Shown in pieces: positions 23,706-37,000 of a stretch of DNA of 64,000 nucleotides. The notes under the pieces are model-generated. The model had not been told where the DNA came from and searched no databases. It worked only from the letters and a program-made list of their open reading frames with translations. A program made the position numbers and the translations under genes. The first letter of the stretch is position 1. Every line of letters begins with the position of its first letter. Source of the stretch: Micractinium sp. NFX-FRZ (taxonomy: Eukaryota; Chlorophyta; Trebouxiophyceae; Chlorellales; Chlorellaceae); assembly GCA_029339195.1 (NCBI GenBank), contig JAPTJF010000101.1:62001-126000 (forward strand), read 5' to 3'.

Positions 23706-25398
23706 ATGGCCACCGCCTTCTCCAGCAGCGCCGCCCTGGCAGGCACCTCTCTGGCTCAGGGCCCGCGCACACCTCGTGCCAGGGTCCACACGACCGTGCA
23801 GGCGGTCAAGAAAGTGAACAGCTATGACGACGAGTGGAAGAAGGGTGCGCTTGCCTCCCAAACTCATGCTCGTGCGATCGGGCATGCAAACAGAGAACTT
23901 AGGCAGAATTGCCGGCTCCGCGGACAGTAGCAGCTATCACAAACGCCAAAGCCTCTGCCGCCGCTGCCGCCCGCCGCCGCTGCCGCCGCACTGCGCCCCG
24001 CTGCTCCTGGTACTACCCACCAAGCTGCCACTTTGAGCAAGCAGCCGCCTTGACCCCTCCTTGCTCGTTTACTAATTTACACTTCATTGCAGGCATCGGC
24101 AGCGTGGGCCTCTTCCTGGAGGACCGCGAGCGGCCTGCAGTCAACATCTTTGAGCGGGTGCGCCCAGCAGGGCCTTTGCCTTCCCGCCGCGGCGGGCGGG
24201 CAGGCGGGTCTCCGGGCCTCCAATGCTCCGCCTGGAGGAGTGGTGCAACAACTGGGGCATGCTGTGGTAGATTCAAATGCGCCCATGCAACCTTTTCTTG
24301 CGCACGCTCCTTGCATGCAGCACAAGCACCTCCTTTTGCTTTTGCTCGCCAATTCCGTGCTCTACCGGCCGCCCCGCCCCGCTCCCTCCCACCCTCCCCG
24401 CCTGCCGGCTCCCCGCCCTCCCCGCAGGTCCAAAAGAAGAAGCTGCTGACGACTGTGGAGAAGGCGGGCCTGCTGACGGCCGCCGAAAAGGCGGGGCTGA
24501 GCCTGGGCAAGATTGAGAAGCTGGGCCTGCTGTCCACGGCGGAGCGCCTGGGGCTGCTCACGCTGGCGGAGGATCTGCTGACCGCAGAGCCCGGCAAGAT
24601 CAGCTCGGGTGAGGGGGGCTGCTCGTTGACAAGCACCCCTGTGTGAGCGTGTGTGCATGGGGGAAGCAGGGTGAGGGGTGTGGCAGAGCGGTTGGGGGTG
24701 TCGTGCAGGGGCTGCGTGTGTGGGCGGGCCCGAGTAGGAGGCGTGGGACTCAAGGGGACACGAGAACGGGGGGCCTGAGGAGGGCAGGCAGCGCGCAGCG
24801 CGTGCGCCGGCCATCAGTTGCTGCTGCTGCTCCGCCGATCCAGCCAGCTAGCCACGAGCAGGCGTGGCCCTTGCTTTCCATCCGTGTGCTGAGTACATCT
24901 CAGCCCGTCTCCCTTCACCCGTTTCCGCTCTGAAATCCCCATCTGTCCCTGCTCTAAATTATCGTCCCGTCATTCCCTTCCCACCTCCGCCTGCAGCCTC
25001 GCTGCCGTTCATTGTGGCGGCCATTGCCGCCCTGGTCTTCATCCCCCAGGACAATGCGCTGGAGAGCGTCCTGGCGTGAGTGCCCACGCTCCCCCTGCCC
25101 GCCTCCCACCTGCGACTGCGAACCGAACCGAGGCGTTGGCCGCCATCCCGGCAATGCACTGCGCTTCTTCTTTGCCCACATGCATGCATGCCACACATGC
25201 AGCAACCCCCGGCGTGCTCCCTTGCATGCTACTGCTGCGTGCGTGCGTGTGCAGCACCTCGCATCCCAACCGTCCCCTGCTGCTGGCCCTCCCTCTTTCC
25301 GTGTTCGCTGCAGGTACACGCTGGCGCTCGGCTCCGGCACCGCGGCTGCGGCCCTCTTCATTGGCGGCTTTGTGGTGAAGAGCCTGCAGGAGGACTGA
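23706..25398 (+). CDS. RIQ-like (DUF1118) thylakoid membrane protein, plastid
   Basis: Resembles Arabidopsis RIQ1/RIQ2, grana proteins that affect light-harvesting complex organisation and non-photochemical quenching. The start at 23706 gives a Ser/Ala/Arg-rich plastid transit peptide of about 35 residues. Five exons follow: 23706 to about 23846, about 24094-24160, about 24428-24609, about 24996-25078 and 25315-25398. The hallmark is a run of degenerate repeats ([20 protein letters not shown], then [20 protein letters not shown]) before two hydrophobic segments, [15 protein letters not shown] and the last exon [17 protein letters not shown]. The protein ends VKSLQED, about 180 residues, near the family size. 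A light-responsive promoter would be expected upstream but none was identified. Confidence 0.8.
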
Positions 25399-25883
25399 GT
25401 GCGTGCAGCATGCAGCCCTCTGCACTTGAACCGCCAAACGCCAATCCAATCAATGCTCTGGGCTCGCCCTCCCGAGGCGTTGCGTTGCGCCAATACGTGC
25501 CTGTATCCATCTGATCCATGCTGCTTCTGCTGCTCCCTCCCGTTGTTCGCTTGTTCTGCTTTGATTGCCACTTGCCGCGGCTCCCTACCCCCCGATTGTT
25601 CCCTCATTGCTCCCCCTGCCCGCCGTGCCTCTGTACCCAGGCGTGTCGCCCCCAAACGCACTGGCCTCTCCCTCAAATCCGCTGCCAAGTCGATGCCTGC
25701 ATGCCCTTCGCTCTCTTTTCCACAGGCACAGAGATGAATGAAACAAATAGAGTTTGAATTGTGAATTCAGAACAAAGATAGGGTTGCTAGCAAGGAAAGC
25801 AGGCAAAGTCTAGAAGAAGAAGGCTAGGAAGGAGCAGATGGCCGGGTGCTGTCCCTGCACCACAGCTGCGCCGTGCTGCAGCA
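25399..25883. other. Convergent intergenic region
   Basis: About 485 bp between the RIQ-like stop and the NHX stop, pyrimidine-rich at first and then AT-rich near 25730-25800. It should contain both polyadenylation regions. No gene seen. Confidence 0.5.
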
Positions 25884-28800
25884 TCACCCGCCGGGGCGCG
25901 AGACGGGCACAGAGAAGCTCTTCCTGCTATGCTCCACTGGCAGCGGCGTGCCGCCGCCCCCGCTGCCTCCCGCCAGCCCCTGCAAGTTGGCTGAGCTGTT
26001 GGTGCGGCTGCCGCCGGGGCCACCAAAGCGGGGCTGCATGACACCCTCGTCAAAGTTCTTCCACCAGCGGTTGATGCGCGCCATCACTGCCTTGCTGTCC
26101 GGCGCGTAATCCTGCCCCGCGCTCTCCGAGCGCTCCGTACGCAGCTGCTGGTGCTGCGCTGCAGCAGCCGGGCCCGCCGCAACAGGCGCTGCGCCCGCCG
26201 CCCGGCTGTCCACAGTGAGCTGGATGGAGGGCCGGCGCCCCAGCCCCCCCGGCTTCTCCTTGCCCGCATCTGCCAGCGGGCTCTGCGCTCCGCTGTGGAT
26301 GGTCACCTCAGCCAGGCCGCCGCTGCCCATGCGGAAGGGGGCGGTGGCGGGTGCGGCAGACAGGGGCCCAAACTCGTCTGCATCGCCAGCCAGGCCGGCA
26401 GCCCCACCCAGCGGTCGCCCTGCCTCTTGCTGCGCATCGCTCCAGTGTGGGTCTGCAGGCAGGCAGGCAGAAATTCTGGGGATATTCAGCAGATGAGACC
26501 CCCGCTGGCAACACATGGCAATGTGTGTGAACAGTGCCCGGCTGTGCTCCAAGCAGGAAGTGGTTGCGCGGCCTCACCGCCCTCACCGTCGCTGTAGATG
26601 CCGCCCTCGGGGTTGTCGGCCAGCGACAGCGGTGCATACTCCTGTCCCCCGCCCTTGCTGAGCTCCACCCCTCCTGCGGCAGACATGTAATGAGAACACA
26701 GGCATGTGACGGGCAGCCAGGAACCGCAGCTACAGCCGCAGCGGCAGGCACACACTTCTCCCCCCCACGATGTGTCCAGGTGGTGGGCCGCTGCCAGTTG
26801 CAGGCACAGCGGGCAGCCGCTCCTGCAGTGCACAGCAGCTGCAGCTCACCAGTTGAGGCCACCACCCCACCCTTTTCACGCCCACCCACCGTGGCGCTTG
26901 CTGGTGTCGTCGGCGCCCATGAGGTAGGCGAGCAGCGGCTTGGTGGCCGCCCCGAAGATGATGATGGAGATGAGGACGACCACCAGGGTGGTGGTGATGA
27001 CGGTGGAGAGGTGTGGGTCGTCGGTGATGCCGTGGGGGTCGAAGAAGTAGTAGACCAGGGCCACTGCAGCATGGCACAGCAGGGAGGCGGTTGGAAGGGT
27101 GGGAGGCCAACGGAGAGAGAAGCTGCGGGATAGCAACTCCTTATGGAGCCGTGTTTGTCAGGCTGTGCACCCAGCGTAGCAAGGCCAGCAGCACTCCCAG
27201 CATGGCACGAATCCACCTTGCACTGAAAGACCAGCCCACACCAGACCTCCTGCGTGTGGCCTTGGTTGAGCACCCTCCCCGCATCGGCCCTGCACCCTTC
27301 TGCTCCCCCTCTTGCTTGCCCACCTGACACAGCGCCGCGCATGAGCCCCGCCCACCAGATGGTCCCCATCTCCCGCATGCTCAGCTTGTTGTCAGAGAAG
27401 CGGTTGTGGGCCAGCGTGACAGGGATGACAAAGATGGCGCGTGAGAAGATGAGGAGTAGCAGCAGGATCCAGAACATCCAGGCCACCTCACGCTTGTTGG
27501 TGTTCTGCAAGGGGCACAGCAGGGTGGGCAGGGTTATTTCAGGGTGTGAAGATGCAGCGCAGATGACTGGATGCCAGAGGCAAGACAGTGTGGAGTCGAG
27601 CCTGCTAGCCTGCTTGCAGATGGCAGGCCGGCTTGGGCGGGCAGGTCCCACAGGCTCCCCTGCCCCAACCCATCTGTCAGCGCCCCCCGCTCCCCACCTG
27701 CCACTTGAGGGGGTCCAAGGCATCCAGGCCGCAGTACACAAAGATGACGCCCTCTGAGATGTAGCTGAGCGTGTGGAAGGCGTAGATGGTGGTGGTGCGC
27801 GACTCAACTGCAGGGAGCAGGTGCGCTCGCTCACGTCTTGCGCACCAGCATGCAAAAGCCGGGCATGCGCACACATGGCTGCAGATCCCCCCCCCCCCCC
27901 CCTGCATCCTGCATCCTCTTTCCGACTGACAGCAGTACCGCACAGGAGCACAGCAGTACGTGCTCTCAGGTGGCAAGGTGGTGCACGTGCGTTCCGTTTA
28001 AAGAAAGTGAGTAACCCCCCCCCACCTGAGATGTTGTGCAGGGCATAGTGGGAAATGGCCACGGCGCAGACAAAGAGGGACAGGATGCCGCTGAACCCAA
28101 ACACGTCGCCCGCCAGGTAGGCCAGGTAAGCGGTCATGCCAATCAGCGCCACCTCCTGCAGCGCTCCAGAGACAGCAGGCCAGAGCACGTGGCATGTGAG
28201 GCATGGTGGGCAGGGCCGTTTTCTGACGCAAAGCACTGCCCTCGTGCGTGCCCGTAGTGACGATTGGCGCAAGCTTCAGCACCCATCATACACCCGATCA
28301 TCCAGCGTTCCCACGCATGTGCACCCCACCTCCTACCACAGGCCCACCTGTGAGACATGGTGGAAGTGGAAGTTGCGCAGGCAGTAGGCGGTGACCAGGC
28401 CAAACACCATGCCCAGGATTGCTGACGCAATGAAGAGGTAGAGGAAGTCCAGCAGCATGATGCAGACCAGGCCCAGGGTCAGGTCCTCGGAGCTGTCCAG
28501 CCCAAACTTCTGCAGAGGGGGCACGAGGAGAGCAGGCAGGCAGGGGGATCCAGTGATGTGCCGGCGCGAGGGGTTGAGCAACAGCCAGCTGCAACTCCTG
28601 GCCTCACCACCCCGCCCCCTCGGATGCTGACTGTCTGTCCCGCCGCCTCCCTCAACGCAGCATGCCTGTGCTGCTCACACAGCCACTCATGCCGGTCTTC
28701 CCGCCACCCCTACGCATGCTACTGGCTTGCCTTTATGGTGCTCAGAATGACAATGGAGGTGGCGTCATTGATGACGCCCTCCCCGAACACGAGGGAGTAG

Positions 28801-30065
28801 AGCAGTGGGAAGCGCTCCTGCTGGATGACCTGCAGCGCCGCCACCGAGTCGGTGGCCGCCAGGATGGAGCCCAGTGCCAGGCAGTCCTGCGAGGCGAGGA
28901 CAGGCGGGCAGGGGTGGGTGAACGACTGATGGGGCGCTGGCAGAGGAGAGGGCGCAGCCCGCCTCGCCTATTGGGTGCTGGCGATAATCGCGCTGGGTGG
29001 GCAGGTGAAGGCATGGTTCAAGCTGCACCAGGTGGCCCAACATAGACCAGCACCCAGCACATCTGCTCCGCCGGCCGAACCCCACACTCCAGTGCTCATC
29101 ACCCTCTGTCACCACCGCCTGGCTGTGCTCACTCCGAAAGTGAGGTAGTTGCGCAGGAAGAGGTAGAGGCCCAGCGAGATGAAGGCAAAGCACATGTAGG
29201 TGCCCAGAATGCCGTAGCCAGCAATGGTGAAGAAGTTGCGGAAGAAGTGCTTCTTCTTCACCGACAGCCCCGCATAAAAGATGATGGGCGGCAGGAAGAA
29301 CCTGCAGGCGGAAGGCGCGCGCGTTGTGAGAGTGAGCGTGCACCCACCCAAAGTGCAGGGCAGCTGGCGTGCACCAAGCGCAGACCATTGAGCAACTGCG
29401 CACTGATGCGTGGCATGCGGCCTGCCCACAAGAGTGCATGCAGCACCTTACGCCTGTTGCCGCATTTGTTTTATCACAAGCAGGGGCCCTTGCCCCTGCA
29501 CCCCTCCCTTGCCCCTGCTTGTGATAAAACAAACTGGTCTGGCTGTGCACGCGGTCGCTTGGTGCCACACGGCGCACAGCACTACCCGCCCTGGAGCCGC
29601 TACACCAAACGCACGGGCGGTTCTGCTTCAGTGCCAATCTGCACCTGCCGCTGTGTCTGCCACTCACACAAAGAAGTTGGCGGCGTCAAAGGACAGCATG
29701 CTCTGCAGCACCTCTGGGTGGAAGAGCTTGCGCGCCACCACCAGCACCGCGCCAACAAACAGGCCGAGCAGGCACGCGGCGCTGCCCTCGCCCGCAAAGC
29801 GCGTGGAGGCGGCAAACCGGTGGCCCAGCGTGGACCACACAATCATGAGTGCCACCAGCAGGGCTGCGCAGGGATGGGGAGCACGGGCGTCAAGAGGCGT
29901 GAAGGAGGGTGAAGGCGCGGGTGATGGCTGCGCGATTGGCGGCAACGCCCGGTTGACCGCCAGGCACTCCCGCCCCCCGCCCGCAGCCCGCGCCGCACCG
30001 GTACTGAGTGAAGCGGCGTGCAGAATGTCGGGCGAGTGGCCCTCGCCGCCCTCCGAACCGCTCAT
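25884..30065 (-). CDS. Vacuolar-type Na+(K+)/H+ exchanger, NHX/CPA1 family
   Basis: Electroneutral cation/proton antiporter that loads Na+ or K+ into vacuoles or endosomes. The start at 30065 ([15 protein letters not shown]) lies in a short first exon; the stop is at 25884-25886. About 680 residues. About ten membrane helices are spread over exons 29864 to 26890. The hallmark amiloride-binding-type segment [11 protein letters not shown] followed by [12 protein letters not shown] (about 29230-29300) matches plant class I vacuolar NHX rather than endosomal NHX5/6. [11 protein letters not shown] (about 28760-28800) carries the ND pair expected of CPA1 exchangers, and the later GLMRGAVS exon (about 27340) is also typical. 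The cytosolic tail of about 230 residues (25884-26650) is Gly/Ser/Ala-rich and ends without a recognised motif. A 23-bp perfect hairpin sits in the second intron. Confidence 0.92.
29465..29533. repeat. Perfect 23-bp inverted repeat in NHX intron
   Basis: 29465-29487 (starting TTTGTTTTATCACAAG) is the exact reverse complement of 29511-29533, separated by a 23-base loop. The arms are AT-rich in an otherwise GC-rich intron. It could fold as a stem-loop in the pre-mRNA or be a tiny foldback element. Confidence 0.92.
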
Positions 30066-31039
30066 GGCGGAGGCCAGTTACGCGCGCCAGGGCCCGCTGG
30101 CGGATAGCTGCAGCAGCGTCTGGATGCAGGGTCGATACCTGCAAGGCGGTTTGAGATCTCGAGAAGCACGTGGACAATCAGGAGCGCCCAAGGACAGGAG
30201 AGGCCACCGCCACGCCCTGCGCGCTGTGGGCAGCGCACTGGGTGGATGCCACCAGCCAAAAGCGGCAATTGTGCGTGCTGATATGTCCCTCTAGCACTGC
30301 CTTCATGCTTCTGGTACAGCTCACATCGGGGTGAGAACAGGTCTGCAGACCGTTTGCTAAGGGTGTGAGGCGGCGCCCCTGGTCGCCCACAGGGTGCGCT
30401 CCCGTCCCTGCCCGCAAGCACTCCGGCAGGCACCACGTTTGGCTTGAAATGGGAGGCGCCATGGGTGTTTCATTTCGCAACATATCACCACTCGGGTGCC
30501 ACCCTGGATGGGTGGGCTGCGACCCCAGTTCATGGCCCGCCGCACGGCGGCTGTGTGTTGCCGCGCTGTGTGGCGCCGTACAGCACCCCGCCTTGTAGCA
30601 CCCGCCGTCAGCTGAGCACGCACCTGCCCCCAGCTAGGCGCAGCACTTTCCAGACCTCCATATCAAAATCGCGCGCCTGTTCAGGAGCTTGCGAACAGCC
30701 CAAACCGGTGCATAACCGCCTGCCCTGTAAGCAGGACCGCCTTTGCATGGCGCAATGATGATTGACATCGAAACTGGCTTAACGAGCAAGCTGGAGAGGC
30801 CATTTGGACAGATGGCCTGAGCTAGCTCGAGCTTCTTGCACTGCTGGCAGCAGAGCATCTAGTGTCCCTCCCTCCTCAGCCCCTGCCCGGCAGCAAGGTT
30901 GCAGCTTTCAGCGTGAAGGTGTCAATTGCTGCTTGACCCGTTGCCCAGGGTGCAGGAGGCAGCCGACAGCCCCGCCGAAACCTGCGACAGGGGCTATGCG
31001 CGGTGTCTGAGGCTATCGCTGGGCAGCGGCAGTGCAGCC
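30066..31039. promoter_or_regulatory. Divergent intergenic region between NHX and PiT transporters
   Basis: 974 bp between two ion-transporter start codons on opposite strands; it must contain both promoters. No recognisable gene or TATA box. Two Na+-linked transporters sharing upstream DNA could be co-regulated, but nothing in the sequence proves it. Confidence 0.4.
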
Positions 31040-34000
31040 ATGGTATACTCAGGCAAGTGTGGGTGCTTGAAGTGCGTTGTGCAGGGCGCTTTGCCGCCAC
31101 CAACCTTGCTGCGTGCGCTGGGCCAGCTCCGGGCTGCTCAGCAGGATCGATTTTGCCTTCCTCAGTAGCGCCGGGGGGCGGAGGGGGCGGCAGCGCACGG
31201 GCGGCGACACCCACCCCGGGTGGACTTCCGCCCGCAGGCGCCGCCCAGCCGCCGGTGCAGGTCTCGCGTGCGCCCGTTCAGGGCGCTTGATCACTCGTGC
31301 TTCGTTGCTGCTTCTGCTGCTGCAGAGATTACGTGGATCTTTGTGGTGGCGACAGTTGGGGCCGTGTTTGTGGCCTTCGGTGAGCAGGGGACTGCGCAAG
31401 CATGCGCACTTGCAGTTACCACGGTGGCATCGAGCTGCCCTTCACCGCCCTGCCAATCATCATTAACGCGCATTAAAAAGGAAAACATGAAAAAATTGAG
31501 TGCCCTGCCCCGCCCGTGCTTCCCATGCAGGCATCGGAGCAAACGACTGCGCGAACAGCTTTGGCACTTCAGTGGGCGCCGGCGCGCTGACAAGTGCGTG
31601 CATGCTCTGTTAGGCAGCGCCTGATGGTGCAGCGCAGCGTGCACCCACAGTGCACGCCGCCCGCACCCGGAGCGGCTCCGTTGGGCGCTGGTCTACCCGT
31701 GGCTGCGCTGACGTGCAGCCGGGCCCGCCTCCTGCCCCCCACTGCTTGCCTGCAGTGAAGCAAGCCATCGCGGTGGCCACTGTGTGCGAGTTTGGCGGCG
31801 CCGTGCTGATGGGGTCGGGGGGTGAGCCGCCCGCACTGCTGCTGCCGCCCCGGCTCGGCCCCCCATTGCCCAATGCTCCCGCAGTGCGTGCTGCAGTCCT
31901 GCCGCCATAATGCCATGCTGGCGTGCCTGTGTGCCTTCCCCGCCGCGCTCCTCTGGGCGGCCCCTAAGCACTCTCAGGAACACGACCCGACCCGCCCGCC
32001 CTGACCCGCCCGCCCGCAGTCACCGACACCATCAGCAAGCAGATTGCCGACGTCAGCGCGTTTGTGGAGAAGCCCGATGTTCTGGCGTACGGCATGTTAT
32101 GTTCGGTAAGGGAAAATATCAACAAATACATGATGAAGAAATGGACAGGAAAAAGAGAAAAACGAGTGTGTTGTAAGCGTGGTGTCTGCGCGTATGCCCT
32201 TCCAGCGTACCCTTCACCTTGACCCCACCCTTCCCTGTCCCTCCGCGTGCCTCCACAGATGATGGCGTCGGGTGTGTGGCTGATCCTGGCCACCTACTGG
32301 GAGATCCCCGTCAGCACCACCCACTCGATTGTGGGTGCCGTGGTGGGCATGACGATGGTGGCGGCAGGGCCCGGCGCCGTCCACTGGAGCGACCGCACCG
32401 ACACCTTCCCCTTCCTGGGGGTGAGCTGCTGGGGCTGGCCTGGCCTGGGCTGGCCTGGGCTGGGCACCTTCAGAGCTGCATGTTCAGGGTGGTGGGGAAA
32501 ACAAAACCAAGGGGAAAGGGAAAAGTGGAGCGCCGCTGGGCGTGCGCCGTGGGATTTGCTGCGCTCCTGCGGTTGCCATGCACGCCCGCCGCACGCCTGT
32601 GGCTCGCCTCGCCCCCCCGCCTTGCTGCATGTCGTCGAGCACCGCTCGGCTCACTTGCTCCCGTCCCTCCCTCCGGCCACGTCATCCCCCCGCAGGGCGT
32701 GGCATCCATTGCGCTCAGCTGGGTGTTCTCCCCCATCCTGACGGGGGTGCTGGCGCTGTGCATATTCATGCTGCTGCGCTCCCTCGTGCTGCGCTCGCCC
32801 CACGCCTACCGCCGCGCCTACTACGTACTCCCAGTCTTTGTCTTCCTGACCTTCTTCATGTGAGCGAGGCGTGCATGAAACCGGTCTTTCCTTCCTTTTT
32901 GTTTCTTTAAAAAGGCCGGCGAGGGGTCGAGGGGTTGTGGCTGGGCCAATGGGTGTAGGGGCAGCGGGCACAGGCGTGCCGTGAGCCTGCCCTGACGCAC
33001 GTACTGCACCCCCGTCTGACTCCCGTCTGCAGTGTCCAGCACGGCGGCAGTTGCCCCCTTCTGTTCTAGCCTCAAGTTCCCCTGCTCTGCGCTTCCTGCT
33101 GTCCCCTCTGCCCGCCTGGCACTGCCCGCAGGATTTCGATCTTCATCATCCAGCAAGGCGGCGCCCGCTTCCACTGGGACCACACCCCCATTGGCACCGC
33201 CGCCTGGATCTCTGCATGCGTAGGAGCGGGCTCCTCCATCGCCGCTGTGGCCGTCCAGTGGCTGCTCATACACAAGCGTGTGGCCCAAGACTTGAAGCGG
33301 GAGGAGGAGGCGGCGGCGGCGCGGGCGGCGGCGGAGGCGGCGCTGGCAGACGTGGAGAGGAACGGCGGCATGCAGCTGGAAGGTGCGCTGTGTGTGTGTG
33401 TGGTGTGTGCGCGTGTGTGTGGTGGCCCCAAGCAGCGTTCGTAGCAGGGTTGGAGACACGGCGGCATGCAGCTGGAAGGCGTGCTGTGTGTGCTGTGTGT
33501 GCTGTGGCCCCTGGTAGCTGCGCTCGTAGCCGAGTCGACTGGGGGCAGCGGCAGTGGTGTCTGTGTGGGCCGCGACAGGTGCAGGTTGCAGGTTTTGGTG
33601 CGTGCACCAGTGGCGCTCGCACCTGCTGCATGTACCGCCTGCCTGCCTGCCTGCCTGCCTGCCTGGCTCTGCTCGTCCATTGGGAGGCGGCCCGGCATCG
33701 CTACTGCCCCGCTGTGCCCGCCCACCTCCCCTGCCCGCGCTGCCCATGAGATGCACCCACGCCTGCCCCTCCCCGCCTCTGTGGCTGGCTGTGGTAGCGG
33801 ACTGGTGCCTTTGGCTTGATTCCTGTTGGCTACCTTAACCCACGCCTTTGGGCTGTAATCTCCTTTTTCTTCTCCTTCTCTTTGGCAGGCTGCGCCGACG
33901 ACCTAATCAGCGACATCCTGGGGGGGCAGGACCCGCTTGCCTTTGGCTTCTGCAGCCCAGGGGAGGGCTCCGACCCAGACAGCCTCAGCAACCGCGCCAG

Positions 34001-37000
34001 CCTGGGCGGCGGCATGGGAGGGGCCATGTCGTTTGGGGGACCAGGGCCGGCGGCCGGCGAGAGAGCGGCATCATTAGCAGCAGGAGCAGCAGGAGCAGGA
34101 GGGGGGCCAGCGCCAGCGGGAGGGGCTGCGCGCACTGGCGGTTCCATGCGCGGCAGCGCCGGCCCTGCTCGGGAGGGCGGCCAGAGCGGCGGGAGCAGCG
34201 GCGGCAGGGGCGCTGCATTTGTGCTTCACCAGTTCCGGGAGTCGCGCCTGTGGAGCGTGCTCACGCACGGAGCCAACTTTGACATCCACGAGGTGCGCGC
34301 TGTGCTGTGATGTGCTGTGCTGTGCTGTGCTATGCCGTGCACGCTGTGCTGCGCATGTCGAGTTGTGGTGTGCCGTGCTGTGGCGCACTGTGCTGTTCTG
34401 TGCATGCTGTGCTGTGCTTGCATGCGGGGTGCACGTGTGTGCGCACGTAGGGATGGGCAAGTGGCCCGTGCAGGGCAGCAGGACCACTGCCCGCTGGCCT
34501 CCCATCGACCACCTTCTGGTGCCCTGGCGCCCCCACCTGATATCTCCCCACTTGCCCTGCATGAGCCCCTTCATTGGCCTGTTTATGGGGCCCTTCAATG
34601 TCCCCACCCTTCTCCCCCCTGTGGGCGCAAATCCTTCCGCCCCGCCCTTGCTCCCCCTGTGGGCCCACCCCCCCTCTGCCTCCCTGCCCCCGCGCTGCGG
34701 CAGGTGGTGGACACGGACGAGAAGATCAGCAGCATTCACTACCACTCGGAGCGCTTCGACTGGCGGGCAGAGAGTGAGCGCCGCGCAGCTGCCTGCCTGC
34801 CTGCCTTCCTGGGCGCGGCACGGTGCACGCCAGTACACTCCCACCTCGGGTCCTGCCCAGCCTCACACTGCCTTTGAGCACGCCCGCGCGCTCTGCCCGC
34901 TGGCTCGCCCACCTCCGCCACCTACAGTTAGCACCAACGCTGCCGCTTCCCGCCGGCTTCTTTCCCTGTTGCAGGCGTGTTCAAGTACCTGCAGGTGGGG
35001 GGGCCGAGCCGGCAAGGGGAGGGGAGGGGCGGGTGCAGTGCTGGGTGTGACTGAGGGCGAGGGTGCAGCAAACTTTGTTGGTCAGGCCAGGGGCAGAGCC
35101 AGCTGCTGTGTTAAAAAACGACGCAACCAACCTTTTCTGGCCCGTGCCGTGCAGGTTTTCACCGCCATGGCCAACTCCTTTGCCCACGGGAGTAACGACG
35201 TTGCCAACTCGATCGGGCCTTACGCCGCCATCTACTTTGTGTGAGCCTCGGCAGCATTTCAACACAAGAGTTAATCTTGATCGACGCTGCCGGTTGCTCA
35301 ACAGGCTTGCCTGAGCTGGGCACAGCTGGGGCGCGTGTTGCTTGCTTGCTGCGCCAACCGATCGCGCACCCGACAGCCACCCCACCTGCCAGCCGGGCAT
35401 CCCGCCTGCCCATTGCACTCGCCGCCCACCTGCCCCTGCCATTTTTGCCAATGCTGCCCTGGCCCTGCAGGTGGCGGAACAGTTCGGTTGAGATGACGTC
35501 TGTGGTGCCCGTCTGGATCCTGGCCGTGGGAGGCCTCGGCATCGTGCTGGGTGAGTGGTGTCTGCTTCCTGCTTTCTGAGTGGGGTTGAGCACTGTGTCT
35601 GCAAGCAGGTGGTCAGGGGGGGGGGCCCGAGGGCGGCCCTGCGCTGCGCCCTGGCTTGGCGGCTGGTTTGGGCCGACCTGGAAGCGTGCTTGTGGGCGCT
35701 GTGGCGGGTTTACGAGGAATCCACTGCGGGCCTGGTTCACTCTGCTCCCCTTGGGTTGTGCTGCTAGTCAACTTCCCTTCCCTTCCCCCTTGCCTTCCCC
35801 CTTTACCCCCCCCAGGGTTATCCACGTATGGATACAAAATCATGGTAAGTGGGGCAACGGCTGAGGTGGCAGCAGCAGCAGCTTGCGTCCCCCGTGCCAG
35901 CTCCCGCCGCACCCTACTGTTTCGCATGCTGAGCTCACACACACCGGGCCCCACCGCTGACGCTGCTCGCCGCCTCTGCCCACCCGCTTCTTGGCACTGC
36001 AGCGCATCTTGGGTGTCAAGATGACTCGGCTGACCAACTCGCGAGGTGTGTGCTGCCGCCGCCGCTGCCTAGAGGCCTGTGCGCCTGCCTGTGCTGCGTC
36101 ACCTGCCCAGAGGGCCTGCCCCCTCCGCCTCCTCTCCCTGGCAGCCATATGTTCCACGTTGCATGATCCACGTGAATTGGCATGCCACTTGTGCGGATTT
36201 AATCCTGGCCCCATGCTGTGGCTTGCAATGCGGCCACCGCCAGCGCAGCATGCCGCACACAAACTGCCGCCGCGTCCTGCTCATGCATGCATATACTCAC
36301 CACCGCCCCGCCCCCCTCCTCCCCACCCGCCCTCTTGCCAACAGGATTTGTCGTTGAGATTAGTGCGGCGGCAGTTGTGTGCATCGGCTCGCGCTATGCA
36401 CTCCCCATCTCCACCACCCACTGCCTGGTGGGGGCGGTGGCGGGCATCGGTGAGTGCTGCGCCACACGCAGGCAGCCTGCCAGGGGGAGTGCTCAATGCT
36501 GCCTGGCGGCCGCTGCGGAGGCCGGCTGGCGGGGATGAGCCCTCCTGCTTCAGTGCCTGCCCGCCCACGCCCACTGCTTGGCTGGCCACCCACCCTGTGC
36601 CTGCCAGCAGGCCTGTTGGAGGGACGGCGCACATTTACCTCATCTGGATTCTGCTTACTGCATGTGCACCCGCTGCTCACCCACCTGCCTGCCTGCCCGC
36701 TTTCCATCCGCGCCCCCCGCTTGCCTGCAGGCCTGCTGGAGGGGCGGCGCGGCTTCAACTGGATGCTCATGCTCCGCTTCTTTGTGGGCTGGGTGGCAAC
36801 GCTGGTGGTGGCGGGCCTCACCTCAGGTGCGCCTCCCGCTGCCTGCCTGCCTGCCTGCCTGGCTGCCAGAGCGTGTGAGGCTCCATGCTAGGGTTCAGGT
36901 TGACTTGGCTGCCAGGGCGTGAGCTTCCTTGGCTGCCTGCCTGCCTGGCTGCCAGAGCATGTGCGAGGCTCCGTGGGCTGCTTGCTCGCCCATCTCTCAG